Shown: positions 17,332-26,106, numbered from the stretch's first letter. The stretch: 64,000 bases of DNA from Maricaulis sp965228215 (GCA_965228215.1 OZ245800.1:434001-498000); one strand, 5' to 3'. Notes: a model not told the origin generated them from the letters alone. Translations and numbers: made by a program.

Positions 17332-17988
17332 TTAACTCTCGGAACGGGTTTCAGAACCATCGCCGAGAAGCAGACCCAGCAGGATCAGGCCGACCCCGAG
17401 ATTCACGCCGACATCGGCGATATTGAACACCCACGGGAAATACAGTCCGGAGAAGTTCAAGAAGTCGACAACCGCGCCGTAGAGGCTGCGATCGATGGCG
17501 TTTCCGATGGCACCGCCGGCGATGAAGCCGAATGCGATCGCCTGCAGCAGGACCGGGTCGAAGCGCAGATTGCCCAGCGGCGTCTTGCGCGCCTGCACGC
17601 CCCCGTCTTCGCGAATTCGCAGCGGGCCGATGCCGGCCAGACCCAGCAGGAGCAGACAGCCGACGACGACCGAGAACACGACCAGCAGCCAGCGTCCCAG
17701 ATCATTGTCGGCCCCGAGCAGGCCGAAACTGACACCGCGATTCCACACCATGGTCAGGTCGAAGACACCGGAAATCTCGATATGGCGGCAGGTATTGACC
17801 AGGAAGGCCCGCTCTTCGCGGGAGGCGAGCACGAATTCGAGACAGCCCTCGGGCGACAGGTTCAGTCCGCGCAGGATCCAGATCTTGCTGATCTGGTCAG
17901 CGATGATGACCAATACGGCCGTCACCAGGCCGGCTACACCGGGCCTGGTCAGTCTGAACGAACCGCCCAACAGGGGAATCTCAGCCAT
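17332..17988 (-). CDS. lspA: Lipoprotein signal peptidase (signal peptidase II)
   Basis: 218 residues with four transmembrane helices. The catalytic aspartates are visible: GNAIDRSLYGAVVDF (D175 in VVDF) and FNIADVGVN (D192), and NRGVSFGLL corresponds to the NxGxAF block. It cleaves prolipoproteins such as the DUF3035 lipoprotein encoded next door. It is about 50 residues longer than typical LspA (about 165): there is an extra periplasmic stretch at about 44-72 containing two cysteines (C49, C67) and an extra cytoplasmic loop at about 123-146. The start overlaps the ileS stop by 8 bases, the usual ileS-lspA coupling. Confidence 0.94.
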   Translation of the reverse strand: MAEIPLLGGSFRLTRPGVAGLVTAVLVIIADQISKIWILRGLNLSPEGCLEFVLASREERAFLVNTCRHIEISGVFDLTMVWNRGVSFGLLGADNDLGRWLLVVFSVVVGCLLLLGLAGIGPLRIREDGGVQARKTPLGNLRFDPVLLQAIAFGFIAGGAIGNAIDRSLYGAVVDFLNFSGLYFPWVFNIADVGVNLGVGLILLGLLLGDGSETRSES

Positions 17989-20968
17989 TCAGCTTGTCCC
18001 AATAGGCCACGGCATCGGCGTCGCGCGGCGACAGGTCGGGGAAGCGCGGATCGCTGCCGATCTGCGGTGAATACTTCCACGAACGGGCACATTTCGCGCC
18101 CTCGGCCTTGCCGGGCACCACGGCGATGTCGGCGACATCTTCCAAGATGAAGGCGCCTTCCGGAATATCGGCATTCTCGACCAGGCTGGCCTGGCTGGTG
18201 ATCACCATGTCGGCGAGGAAATCATTCAGATCGCCTTCCGCCTCGGCTTCCAGCGCCTTGCGGTAGGCTGGATCGGTCACGAAGACGGTCGGCGCGGCCT
18301 CGAGGCTCGAACCGATCCGCTTCTCGCGGCGTTCGATCTCCAGGGCACCCGTCACCACGCGGCGCAGGCGGCGGATGATCTGCCAGCGCTCGGCGCGGCC
18401 ACCATCATGCCAGTCCGACGGCGTGTCCGGATAGGTCCGGAAGTGTACGCTGTCGGTGTCGGACGGGAAGCGCGAGAGCCAGGCCTCTTCCATCGTGAAG
18501 GGCATGATCGGCGCCAGCCAGGCGGTCAGTCGCATGAAGATCTCGTGCATCACCGTGCGCGCGGCGCGGCGGCGATCACTGTCCGGTCGGTCGCAATAGA
18601 GACTGTCCTTGCGCACATCCAGATAGAAGGCGGACAGGTCGACGACGCAGAAATTGAACAGGGCCGAATAGACTTTCTTGAAGTCATAGGCGCGATAGCC
18701 GTCCTGGACGACATGGTCGAGCTCGTGAAGGCGGTGCAGGACCCAGCGTTCGAGCGAGGGCATGCGGTCAACCGGCAGACGTTCGGTCTCCTCGAAACCG
18801 TGCAGGGCACCGAGCAGATAGCGCAGCGTGTTCCGGAGCTTGCGGTAGGCATCGACACTGGTCTGCAGGATCTCCTCGGAGATGCGCAGATCATCCGTGA
18901 AATCCTGGGCAGCGACCCAGAGACGCATGATCTCGATACCGTATTTCTTGCCGATCTCGTTGGGCGCGAGCGTATTGCCGAGCGATTTCGACATTTTGCG
19001 GCCCTGGCCGTCCATCACGAAACCATGGGTCAACACGCCGTCATAGGGCGCGCGGCCCCGCGTTCCGCAGCTCTCAAGCAGCGAGGACTGGAACCAGCCG
19101 CGGTGCTGGTCGGAACCCTCGAGATAGAGATCCGCCGGCCATTTCTGGCTGGACCGGTCCTCGAGCGAAAAGGCGTGCGTGGAACCGGAGTCGAACCAGA
19201 CATCGAGAATGTCGGTCACCTTGTCCCAGTCATTGGCATTGTAGTCATCGCCCAGGAATTCCTCGGCCGGGCGTTCGAACCAGGCATCGGCGCCATCAGC
19301 CTCGACAGCGCGGATGATGCGTTCATGGACCTTGTGGTCATTGAGCACGCGGCCCGTGCCTTTCTCGACGAACATGGTCAGCGGCACACCCCAGGCGCGC
19401 TGGCGCGAGACGAGCCAGTCGGGCCGTCCCTCGACCATCGAACGGATGCGGTTCTCGGCCTGCGGCGGCGTCCATCGCGTATCGCTGATCGCCTTGAGCG
19501 CGGTATCGCGCAGGGTTCCGCCCGACTTCATCGGACGGTCGATGGCGATGAACCATTGCTGCGTATTGCGGAAGATCACCGGCGCCTTGGAGCGCCAGGA
19601 GTGCGGATAGGAATGTTCCAACCGGCCGCGGGCGAGAAGTTTGCCCTGCTCGATCAGCTGATCCATCACGGCCTTGTTGGCCGGTCCGTCCTGGCCCTGT
19701 TTCTTGCCGTCCAGGCGGATGATGTGCAGGCCCGCGAACAGCGGCACGTGCTCGTAGTAGGAGCCGTCCTCGCCGACCATGTGGGGGACAGGCTGCTGCT
19801 TGTCATGCCATTCCGGGTTTTCCATCCAGGCGACATAGTCTTCCGCACCATGGCTGGGCGCCGTGTGCACGAAACCGGTACCGGCCTCGTCGGTGACGTG
19901 ATCACCGGCGAGCAGCGGAACCGGATAATTCCAGAACCGGTCGGCTTCCGCGAACGGGTGCGAGCAGACCAGACCATCCGGATCGACATCGCAGACGCGA
20001 TGAGCGGATTCGATGAAGGAGGCTGCGGCCGTCTCTTCCCACAGGGCATCGGCGACGATCAGGAGATCGCCCGGCATGGACCAGGGCGCGAACTCCGTCT
20101 CCTTCATCGCGGTGACCTTGTAGAGACCGTACCGGACCTCCTTGGAGAAACAGATCGCCTTGTTGCCCGGGATGGTCCAGGGCGTGGTCGTCCAGATGAC
20201 GATGTTGGCGCCGACACAATCCTTGGGAATCGCCGTGCCGTCCTTGCGTACGCCGCGAACAGGGAATTTCACATAGATCGTGGACGAGACCTTGTCGTGA
20301 TACTCGACCTCGGCCTCGGCCAGGGCGGTCTGTTCGACCGGCGACCACATCACCGGCGCCGACCCGGAGAAGACGAGGCCCTGTTCGACAAATTTCAGGA
20401 ATTCGCGCACGATCGCGGCTTCCGCGGTGAAGGCCATCGTCGTGTAGGGATCATCCCATTCGCCGAACACACCCAGGCGCTTGAACTCGTCGCGCTGGAT
20501 ATTGACCCATTCCTCGGCATATTCGCGGCAGGCGGCGCGGAATTCCTTCTTCGGAACGTCGTCCTTGCGCTTGCCCTTGGAGCGGTAGTTCTGCTCGACC
20601 TTCCATTCGATCGGCAGTCCGTGGCAGTCCCAGCCCGGGCGATAGGGCGCGTCATAGCCCATCATCTGGTGCGAGCGGACGACGATATCCTTGAGGATCT
20701 TGTTCTGACCGGTACCGATATGGATGTGACCATTGGCGTAGGGCGGGCCGTCATGCAGCACCCAGCGCTCGCGGTCAGCACTCATCTCGCGCAGCTTGCC
20801 GTAGACATCCAGCTTGTCCCAGCGCTCGAGCCAGATCGGTTCCTGCTTGGGCAGGCCGGCGCGCATGGGGAAATCGGTCTTGGGAAGGAAGAGCGTGTCT
20901 TTGTAGTCGCGGCCGGCTTTGGCGTCCGCGGTGTTCTCAGCGCCATTCTCGGCGGTCGTGTCCGTCAT
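17981..20968 (-). CDS. ileS: Isoleucyl-tRNA synthetase
   Basis: 995 residues. The class I signatures are PYANGHIHIGTGQNKILKD (HIGH variant HIHIG, about residues 78-85) and GRKMSKSLGN (KMSKS). The editing (CP1) domain contains WTTTPWTIPGN, and the tRNA-binding C-terminal part follows. The extreme C-terminus has KCARSWKYS with a single cysteine instead of a four-cysteine zinc knuckle. The enzyme charges tRNA-Ile in the cytosol. It is third in the row ribF-ileS-lspA-DUF3035 and overlaps lspA by 8 bases. Confidence 0.97.
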   Translation of the reverse strand: MTDTTAENGAENTADAKAGRDYKDTLFLPKTDFPMRAGLPKQEPIWLERWDKLDVYGKLREMSADRERWVLHDGPPYANGHIHIGTGQNKILKDIVVRSHQMMGYDAPYRPGWDCHGLPIEWKVEQNYRSKGKRKDDVPKKEFRAACREYAEEWVNIQRDEFKRLGVFGEWDDPYTTMAFTAEAAIVREFLKFVEQGLVFSGSAPVMWSPVEQTALAEAEVEYHDKVSSTIYVKFPVRGVRKDGTAIPKDCVGANIVIWTTTPWTIPGNKAICFSKEVRYGLYKVTAMKETEFAPWSMPGDLLIVADALWEETAAASFIESAHRVCDVDPDGLVCSHPFAEADRFWNYPVPLLAGDHVTDEAGTGFVHTAPSHGAEDYVAWMENPEWHDKQQPVPHMVGEDGSYYEHVPLFAGLHIIRLDGKKQGQDGPANKAVMDQLIEQGKLLARGRLEHSYPHSWRSKAPVIFRNTQQWFIAIDRPMKSGGTLRDTALKAISDTRWTPPQAENRIRSMVEGRPDWLVSRQRAWGVPLTMFVEKGTGRVLNDHKVHERIIRAVEADGADAWFERPAEEFLGDDYNANDWDKVTDILDVWFDSGSTHAFSLEDRSSQKWPADLYLEGSDQHRGWFQSSLLESCGTRGRAPYDGVLTHGFVMDGQGRKMSKSLGNTLAPNEIGKKYGIEIMRLWVAAQDFTDDLRISEEILQTSVDAYRKLRNTLRYLLGALHGFEETERLPVDRMPSLERWVLHRLHELDHVVQDGYRAYDFKKVYSALFNFCVVDLSAFYLDVRKDSLYCDRPDSDRRRAARTVMHEIFMRLTAWLAPIMPFTMEEAWLSRFPSDTDSVHFRTYPDTPSDWHDGGRAERWQIIRRLRRVVTGALEIERREKRIGSSLEAAPTVFVTDPAYRKALEAEAEGDLNDFLADMVITSQASLVENADIPEGAFILEDVADIAVVPGKAEGAKCARSWKYSPQIGSDPRFPDLSPRDADAVAYWDKLNG

Positions 20969-21162
20969 CGGATCGGGTCCTTGCGGTTGGTAGGCTTACG
21001 GTTCGGCGTCAGGCAATACTCCCGGACCCGCCTGGCTCAACCCAAGCGGTCCGGGCTGGTAATTCGCCCGATGGATGCCGGGCAGACCGGCATGCCGTCG
21101 CGTATGAACTCTGAGGTTCGGACCATGCTCCGCGTGTAACAGAGCCCGTCTGGAGGGTCCAG

Positions 21163-22092
21163 TCACACGCCCAGCGTTTCGCGGGCGCGCTGTGCATCGA
21201 TGGCGATCTGCGCCTTGAGCGCATCGAGACCGTCGAATTTCTGCTCAGCCCGGAGATGGCTGTGAAATTCGACCGCGACCGGCTGGTCGTAGAGATCACC
21301 GTCAAAATCGAAGAGATGCACTTCCAGCAATTCCGTCGCCCCATCGACCGTGGGCCGCATGCCGACATTGGCGACGCCGGGCAGGCGCGGCTTGTCACCG
21401 CTCACGCCCACGCGCACGGCGTAGACGCCATAGGCCGGGCGCACGAAATCATCGAGCGTGATATTCGCCGTCGGGAAACCGATCGTCCGGCCGCGCTGAT
21501 CGCCCTTGCGAACCCGGCCGTCAATCGTCCAGGCACCGCCCAGCAATTCGGCCGCCGCCGACATGTCGCCGTCATGGATCGCCTTGCGGATCCGCGTCGA
21601 GGAGATCTTGTCGGCACCGTTTCCGGTCAGTTCGGCGAACCGCGTGGCAATGCCGCGCTCGGCGCACAGCGCCTCCAGCTCGACCGTCGAACCGGCCCGG
21701 CCCGCACCGAAACGGAAATCCGCGCCGGTGATGATGCCCTTCAGGCCGAGGCCCTGGTGCAACACGTCCTCAACGAATTGCTCGGGCGTCATCCGTGCCA
21801 TGGCCGCGTCGAACGGCAGGACGTGCAGCTGGCTGACGCCGAGCTCCTCGAGGATCGCATTGCGGCGCCCGACACCCATCAGGCGGAAGGCCCGGGCGTC
21901 CGGCGCGAAGAAACGGCGCGGATGGGGCTGGAACAGTGCAACCCCCAGCGGGGCGTCGAGGGACGTCGCCAGGTCGCGCGCCGTGGCCAGCACCGACCGG
22001 TGTCCCAGATGCACGCCGTCAAAATTGCCCAGCGCGATTACGGCACCACGACAATCCTCGGGCAAGGCGTTATGACCGTTCAGCACCCGCAC
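21163..22092 (-). CDS. ribF: Bifunctional riboflavin kinase/FAD synthetase
   Basis: 309 residues. The N-terminal nucleotidyltransferase domain carries ALGNFDGVHLGHRSVL (about residues 20-35), FQPHPRRFF and SSTRIRKAI; the C-terminal kinase domain has the GDQRGRTIGFPTANI block and NVGMRPTVDG. It phosphorylates riboflavin to FMN and adenylates it to FAD. No ATG fits; I use the GTG at 22092, which gives the usual short N-terminus (a second GTG lies 6 bases inside). The MaoC gene ends 4 bases upstream. About 70 bases beyond the ileS initiation region separate it from ileS, in the normal ribF-ileS order. Confidence 0.95.
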   Translation of the reverse strand: MRVLNGHNALPEDCRGAVIALGNFDGVHLGHRSVLATARDLATSLDAPLGVALFQPHPRRFFAPDARAFRLMGVGRRNAILEELGVSQLHVLPFDAAMARMTPEQFVEDVLHQGLGLKGIITGADFRFGAGRAGSTVELEALCAERGIATRFAELTGNGADKISSTRIRKAIHDGDMSAAAELLGGAWTIDGRVRKGDQRGRTIGFPTANITLDDFVRPAYGVYAVRVGVSGDKPRLPGVANVGMRPTVDGATELLEVHLFDFDGDLYDQPVAVEFHSHLRAEQKFDGLDALKAQIAIDAQRARETLGV

Positions 22093-22096
22093 GCGG

Positions 22097-22540
22097 TCAG
22101 TCCGGCTTCTTCTTGCGCTGTTTGCGCACCATGACTTCGGCATCGGCCTGCATCGTCACCTTGTCATTGACCAGGCAGACGCAATCCATCACCGCCTTGC
22201 GCGATTTCAGATCGACGGATTTCACGGTCACGCGGGTCGTCACCTCGTCACCGATACGGACCGGCAGGTGGAACCGCATGTTCAGGCCGAGGAAGATCGC
22301 TCCCGGTCCGGGCAGTTGGTTGCCGAGAACGCCGGAGATGAAGGAGGCGATCAGGGCACCATGTGCAATACGTCCGCGGAACGGGGTCGCGCGGGCGAAA
22401 CTTTCGTCCATGTGGACCGGATTATAGTCGCCTGAAACCTTCGCGAAGAGGTCGAGATCTGCCTCTTCGACGACTCGAACTGTCTCGGCCGAGCGCCCGA
22501 TTTCCATTTCTTCCAAGGGGATTCCGCGTAGTTCGGACAT
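22097..22540 (-). CDS. MaoC-like (R)-specific enoyl-CoA hydratase
   Basis: 147 residues with a single hot-dog fold. The hydratase-2 motif is SGDYNPVHMDESFARATPF followed by RIAHGAL: the Asp and His of DxNPxH are the catalytic pair. PhaJ-type proteins of this size hydrate trans-2-enoyl-CoA to (R)-3-hydroxyacyl-CoA, feeding polyhydroxyalkanoate or lipid metabolism. Which pathway applies here cannot be told. The basic tail KQRKKKPD is unusual. It shares an upstream region with the divergent cheY gene. Confidence 0.87.
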   Translation of the reverse strand: MSELRGIPLEEMEIGRSAETVRVVEEADLDLFAKVSGDYNPVHMDESFARATPFRGRIAHGALIASFISGVLGNQLPGPGAIFLGLNMRFHLPVRIGDEVTTRVTVKSVDLKSRKAVMDCVCLVNDKVTMQADAEVMVRKQRKKKPD

Positions 22541-22565
22541 GTGCTTCTCCGTATTTCTGTCCGCT

Positions 22566-22580
22566 TTAACCGATTTTTAT
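22566..22580 (+). promoter_or_regulatory. Candidate CtrA binding site upstream of cheY
   Basis: TTAA-N7-TTAT (TTAA at 22566-22569, TTAT at 22577-22580) matches 7 of 8 positions of the CtrA full site TTAA-N7-TTAA. It lies 81 bases before the cheY ATG in the gap shared with the MaoC gene. The call rests on sequence similarity only. Confidence 0.45.
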
Positions 22581-22661
22581 CCGCGATTGTCTAGGGTCCT
22601 CGGTGAAGACAGCGGAACAAGCTGTCCTTGTGGATACACGCCGAGTGGATGGAGACTACAC

Positions 22662-23048
22662 ATGGCTGTCGAAATGACGATGCCGATTTTGGTCGTTGAC
22701 GACTACAAAACCATGATCCGTATCATTCGCAACCTGCTGAAGCAGATCGGCTTTGAAAATGTCGATGATGCTGCTGACGGTCAGGAAGCGTATGAGAAGA
22801 TGAAGCAGAACAAGTATGGTCTGGTCATCTCGGATTGGAACATGGAACCGATGACGGGTTACGAGCTTCTGCAGAAAGTCCGTGCGGACGAAAGCATGAA
22901 GACGACGCCGTTCATCATGGTCACGGCCGAATCCAAGACCGAGAACGTGGTCGCAGCAAAACGTGCTGGTGTGAACAATTACATCGTTAAGCCGTTCAAT
23001 GCTGGAACGCTGAAAGCGAAAATGTCTGCTGTCCTGGGTGACTTCTAA
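22662..23048 (+). CDS. cheY: Stand-alone response regulator, CheY-like
   Basis: 128 residues, a single receiver domain. The acidic pair is D13-D14 (VVDD), the phosphorylation site D58 (ISDWNMEPM), the switch threonine T88 (MVTAES) and the lysine K110 (IVKPF), so it should be phosphorylated and signal-competent. There is no output domain. The sequence around D58 (SDWNMEP) is close to flagellar-motor CheY. The ATG at 22662 follows GGATGGAG. A CheZ phosphatase gene starts 52 bases downstream, so the pair probably forms an on/off unit for the motor, outside any visible chemotaxis operon. A CtrA-like site precedes it. Confidence 0.92.
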   Translation: MAVEMTMPILVVDDYKTMIRIIRNLLKQIGFENVDDAADGQEAYEKMKQNKYGLVISDWNMEPMTGYELLQKVRADESMKTTPFIMVTAESKTENVVAAKRAGVNNYIVKPFNAGTLKAKMSAVLGDF

Positions 23049-23100
23049 GTCAGCCCCTGACGCTCAACGCTTGACGAGTTTGCAAAGGAAGGAGGGCCCC

Positions 23101-23799
23101 ATGCCCGCCGCCAATGTCGCCGCGCAGGTCCGTACGTCACTAGCTACGTTGAAAGCCAGTGACCTGGAAGATGCCCAGATCATGGAAGTCCTGAAACTGG
23201 CGCATCAACTGACCGACACCATGAAGCTGTTCTTCAGCTCCCTGGATCAGTCGATCTGTAGCGAATTCAATTACATCGCAGACTATATCGCCCGCACTCG
23301 CGACGAGATCTCTGCCCTGCGTCCGAACGATATCAAGTCCGAACGCATCCCGACCGCCGGTCAGGAACTCGAGGCAGTTGTCGGAGACACGGAACGTGCG
23401 ACCGAGACGATCATGAGCGAAGCCGAGGCTGTGCTCTGCGATGAAGAGGCCGATTACGACCAGTATCGCGCCAATGTCGAAGCCCGCATGATGACGATCA
23501 TCGAAGCTTGCAGCTTCCAGGATCTCGCCGGCCAGCGTGTCTCCAAAGTGGTCACCAGCCTGCGTCATGTGGAAAGCCGGGTTTCCCGCTTCGCCGAAGT
23601 CATGGGCGTACGGGATGCCGATCATCAGCACGAGGAAACCGCTGAAGAAAAGCGGAACCGCGAACAGCTGCTGAACGGTCCGGCCATCGGAGGCCCCGAA
23701 ACCAGCCAGGACGACATCGATGCGATGTTCGCCGAGATGGATGGCGACGGTGCCGCACCCGATCTGGACCAGGGCTCGATCGACTCCCTGTTCGACTAG
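23101..23799 (+). CDS. cheZ: CheZ-family CheY-P phosphatase
   Basis: 232 residues, largely helical. EACSFQDLAGQRVSKV (about 135-150) is the CheZ active-site signature; D141 and Q145 correspond to the catalytic Asp and Gln of FQDLTGQ in known CheZ. The C-terminus carries two short acidic-hydrophobic peptides, SQDDIDAMFAEM (202-213) and QGSIDSLFD (224-232). Both resemble the motif by which CheZ and FliM grip CheY; one copy is usual. GGAAGGAGG precedes the ATG at 23101 by 4-5 bases, so translation should be strong. It follows cheY on the same strand. The stop overlaps the convergent HAD gene at CTAG. Confidence 0.87.
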   Translation: MPAANVAAQVRTSLATLKASDLEDAQIMEVLKLAHQLTDTMKLFFSSLDQSICSEFNYIADYIARTRDEISALRPNDIKSERIPTAGQELEAVVGDTERATETIMSEAEAVLCDEEADYDQYRANVEARMMTIIEACSFQDLAGQRVSKVVTSLRHVESRVSRFAEVMGVRDADHQHEETAEEKRNREQLLNGPAIGGPETSQDDIDAMFAEMDGDGAAPDLDQGSIDSLFD

Positions 23800-24665
23800 T
23801 CCGCCTGCCCCGCCGGGGTTTGCCAGACAAGACGCGGAGCGAGATGCTTGGCACTCGCTCCGTATCTGGCCAGGACCTCGGTGACGGCCTCCGGATCGAA
23901 GGATCCGGCGTCCAAGTCACCGGACAGAATGCCATCGGCAATGAAAAGCGCGTCGATCCCGGCGCGCTTTGCGCCTTCCAGGTCCGTTTCCGGACCATCC
24001 CCGACCATCAGGATACGACTGTCCGGTACGGCTCGGCCGATCTCCGCAAGGGCTGATCGCGCCAGGGCGTAGATCGGACGATGGGGTTTGCCCGAGACCA
24101 CGCTCGTGCCGCCCATCTCCCGGTAGAGCCGGGCAATCGCACCCGCGCAATAGATCAGCTGGTCGCCAGCCTGGACCACGATGTCCGGATTGGCGCAGAC
24201 CATGACGAGCTCGCGTTCCAGTGCAATCTCAAGCGTCTCGCGATAATCCTCCGGCTTGCCGTTCCAGTAATCATCCGGTCCCGTGCAGGAGATGAAATCC
24301 GCCTCCTCCACCGACGTGAATTCCAGGTCGAGCCCCTCATAGAGGCTGACATCGAAATCAGTCCCGATGCGCAGCGCCTTGCCCGGCGAGCGGGACAGGA
24401 GCTCCGCGTGCGTGGCGTCACCGGACGTCACGACCGCGTCCCAGGCATCATCGGGAAAACCCATTTCGCGCAGGCGCTCGGTCAGGTCATAACCGCGGCG
24501 CGGGGAATTGGAGACGAGGCAGACGGCGCCGCCGGTCTCGCGATACCGGCTCAGGGCCTCCACGGCGTCGGGGAGAAGTGCACGGCCATCGCGCAACACG
24601 CCCCAGACATCACAGAAAAGCGCGTCGTAATCAGCACGCAGATCGGAAAGAACGGCAAAGCTCAT
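23796..24665 (-). CDS. HAD-superfamily class IIA phosphatase (TIGR01459 type)
   Basis: 289 residues. CDVWGVLRDG is HAD motif I with Trp in place of the usual second acidic spacing, LVSNSPRRG motif II, SGKPHRPIY motif III lysine and VGDGPETDLEGAKRAGID motif IV, with a type IIA cap between motifs II and III. This corresponds to the NagD-like subfamily found mainly in Alphaproteobacteria, whose substrate is not established. The ATG at 24665 (MSFAVLSDLRADYDALF) gives the normal distance to motif I; a TTG at 24701 would add 12 residues. It lies 50 bases after tipF in the same direction. Confidence 0.88.
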   Translation of the reverse strand: MSFAVLSDLRADYDALFCDVWGVLRDGRALLPDAVEALSRYRETGGAVCLVSNSPRRGYDLTERLREMGFPDDAWDAVVTSGDATHAELLSRSPGKALRIGTDFDVSLYEGLDLEFTSVEEADFISCTGPDDYWNGKPEDYRETLEIALERELVMVCANPDIVVQAGDQLIYCAGAIARLYREMGGTSVVSGKPHRPIYALARSALAEIGRAVPDSRILMVGDGPETDLEGAKRAGIDALFIADGILSGDLDAGSFDPEAVTEVLARYGASAKHLAPRLVWQTPAGQAD

Positions 24666-24715
24666 GGGGGCGCTTGAAGCAGCCCCCTGCCCGGCGGTCA
24701 ATGACCGAATGCGGC

Positions 24716-25918
24716 CTAGCCGGCGAGGCGCAGGCCGGACTGGTCGGGATCGATGAGATTATCCTTCACCGCCTTGGGCGCGCCGAAGAGATGGCCCTGG
24801 CCATAGGCAATGTCGAGATCGAGTATTTCCACGACCGTGGCCTCGTCCTCGATCTTGTCGGCGATCAGGTCGACGCCGTAGCGGGCAAACAGGCCGGCAA
24901 TATCCTCGCGAGCGATGGAGCCGGGTTCCAGACCACCGATGCGTTCGAAATTCTCGATCGCCTCGACCAGGCGGGAACCGCCGATCTTGATGAAGCGAAC
25001 ACCGGCGCGCTGGAGCTCTTCCAGATCGACATCCACGTCCTGGACCTGGTCGATCGAGAATCGGAAGCCGAAATCGACCATGCGCGCCATATTGCGTGCG
25101 GCGATGGCGTCGCGCTCCATGAAGGCGACCTGCGAGACCTCGAAAATCAGCGAGCCCGTCAGGTCGGAATTCTGGCGCATGAAATCCAGGAAGGCCGGGA
25201 AAAAGGTCTCGTCGGCCAGCGAGTTCAGCGAGATATTGCAGAAAATCGCGGACTTGCGTTCCTGCTCGGTCAGCTTGCGGACCAGCTGGACGCAGCGGAA
25301 GAGCAGGAGATTGTCCACTTCCGTCATCAGGCCGGCCTGTTCGGCCGTGTGCATGAACATGCCCGGCGCCAGGAGGCGGCCGGTGGCATCGCGAAGACGG
25401 GTGAAGCTCTCATAGAAGGTAACCCGGCGCTGCGGCAGGGTGACGACCGGCTGGAGGTGCAAGTCGAGGCGATTGGCCTCGAGCGCTTCACGGATGGTGT
25501 CGATATTGACGCTGGACGCATGCGATTCCACGGCCATGTCCTGGGCCGATGGTGCCGCCTCGCCGACACGGCGGACGAGGTCCTCGAGCACTTTCACCTC
25601 ATGGACCAGCGCATTGTCGCGTTCGACAGCTTCGGTCCGGATCTCGTCGGCAATCTCGTCGAGCCGCTGCTGGGCGGCCTGGAATTCCTCGGTCAGCGCC
25701 AGATTGGCGGCCTTGAGATTGTCGATCTCTGACTCGAGGTCGCGGCGCTCCTGGCGGCGGGCAGCAGCGGAATGGGCCATACCAGCCACGATGAAGACGA
25801 TCGCCCCCATCATCCAGGCGGACAGCGAGGCCATGCCCAGGCGTTCGAAACCGAGCGAGGCAACAACGGCGACCATGACATAGGTCAGAAGGATCAAGAT
25901 ATCGGTGGCGCGGGGCAT
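24716..25918 (-). CDS. tipF: TipF-like flagellar assembly protein with degenerate EAL domain
   Basis: 400 residues: two N-terminal transmembrane helices (about 6-27 and 31-51), a coiled coil (about 55-110) and an EAL fold (about 140-380). Catalytic EAL residues are altered: the substrate motif reads FYESFTRLRD, the metal-binding DDFG(T/S)G block reads SIDQVQDVD and IKID reads IKIGG, so it probably senses or ignores c-di-GMP instead of hydrolysing it. This layout matches TipF, a polar c-di-GMP receptor for flagellum assembly in Caulobacter. GGAGG five bases before ATG 25918 fixes the start over a TTG at 25945. cheY-cheZ lie close by. Confidence 0.8.
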   Translation of the reverse strand: MPRATDILILLTYVMVAVVASLGFERLGMASLSAWMMGAIVFIVAGMAHSAAARRQERRDLESEIDNLKAANLALTEEFQAAQQRLDEIADEIRTEAVERDNALVHEVKVLEDLVRRVGEAAPSAQDMAVESHASSVNIDTIREALEANRLDLHLQPVVTLPQRRVTFYESFTRLRDATGRLLAPGMFMHTAEQAGLMTEVDNLLLFRCVQLVRKLTEQERKSAIFCNISLNSLADETFFPAFLDFMRQNSDLTGSLIFEVSQVAFMERDAIAARNMARMVDFGFRFSIDQVQDVDVDLEELQRAGVRFIKIGGSRLVEAIENFERIGGLEPGSIAREDIAGLFARYGVDLIADKIEDEATVVEILDLDIAYGQGHLFGAPKAVKDNLIDPDQSGLRLAG

Positions 25919-25923
25919 GCCGC

Positions 25924-25928
25924 CCTCC
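25924..25928 (-). promoter_or_regulatory. Shine-Dalgarno fixing the tipF start
   Basis: GGAGG on the minus strand stands 5 bases before the ATG at 25918. The longer frame would start at a TTG (25945) with no such site. A GANTC (CcrM methylation) site lies at 25938-25942. Confidence 0.6.
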
Positions 25929-26031
25929 AGGGCAAACGAATCCAATATGATTTCAATCGTTAATCTGATGCGCGCCGGGTTGTCGTTTGGTTAATATTCG
26001 TAAATCGTCAATTTTTATGAGCGAAAACGAA

Positions 26032-26067
26032 AAAACGGCGTCAATCCAGATGGATAGACGCCGTTTT
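26032..26067 (-). terminator. Strong intrinsic terminator after the OmpA-type lipoprotein gene
   Basis: An 11-bp outer stem (AAAACGGCGTC/GACGCCGTTTT) continues, after one A/A mismatch, as a 5-bp inner stem (ATCCA/TGGAT). On the minus strand it runs into TTTTTT. It separates the lipoprotein gene from tipF. Confidence 0.85.
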
Positions 26068-26106
26068 CGAAAATGCAGCTATTAAGAATCTGCGCGTCGC
26101 CAGCCT

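Noticed and set aside
17981..18100. Loss of the C-terminal zinc knuckle in IleS
   Set aside because: Only one cysteine remains (KCARSWKYS), but I recall the same in other alphaproteobacterial IleS proteins, so it is probably normal for the lineage.
18407..21139. 910-codon open frame on the plus strand opposite ileS
   Set aside because: It lies entirely across ileS and nearby genes, has no recognisable domain and is explained by GC-rich codon use of the real gene on the other strand.
21009..21398. 129-codon minus-strand frame spanning the ribF end and the gap before ileS
   Set aside because: It overlaps ribF in another frame and has no supporting features.
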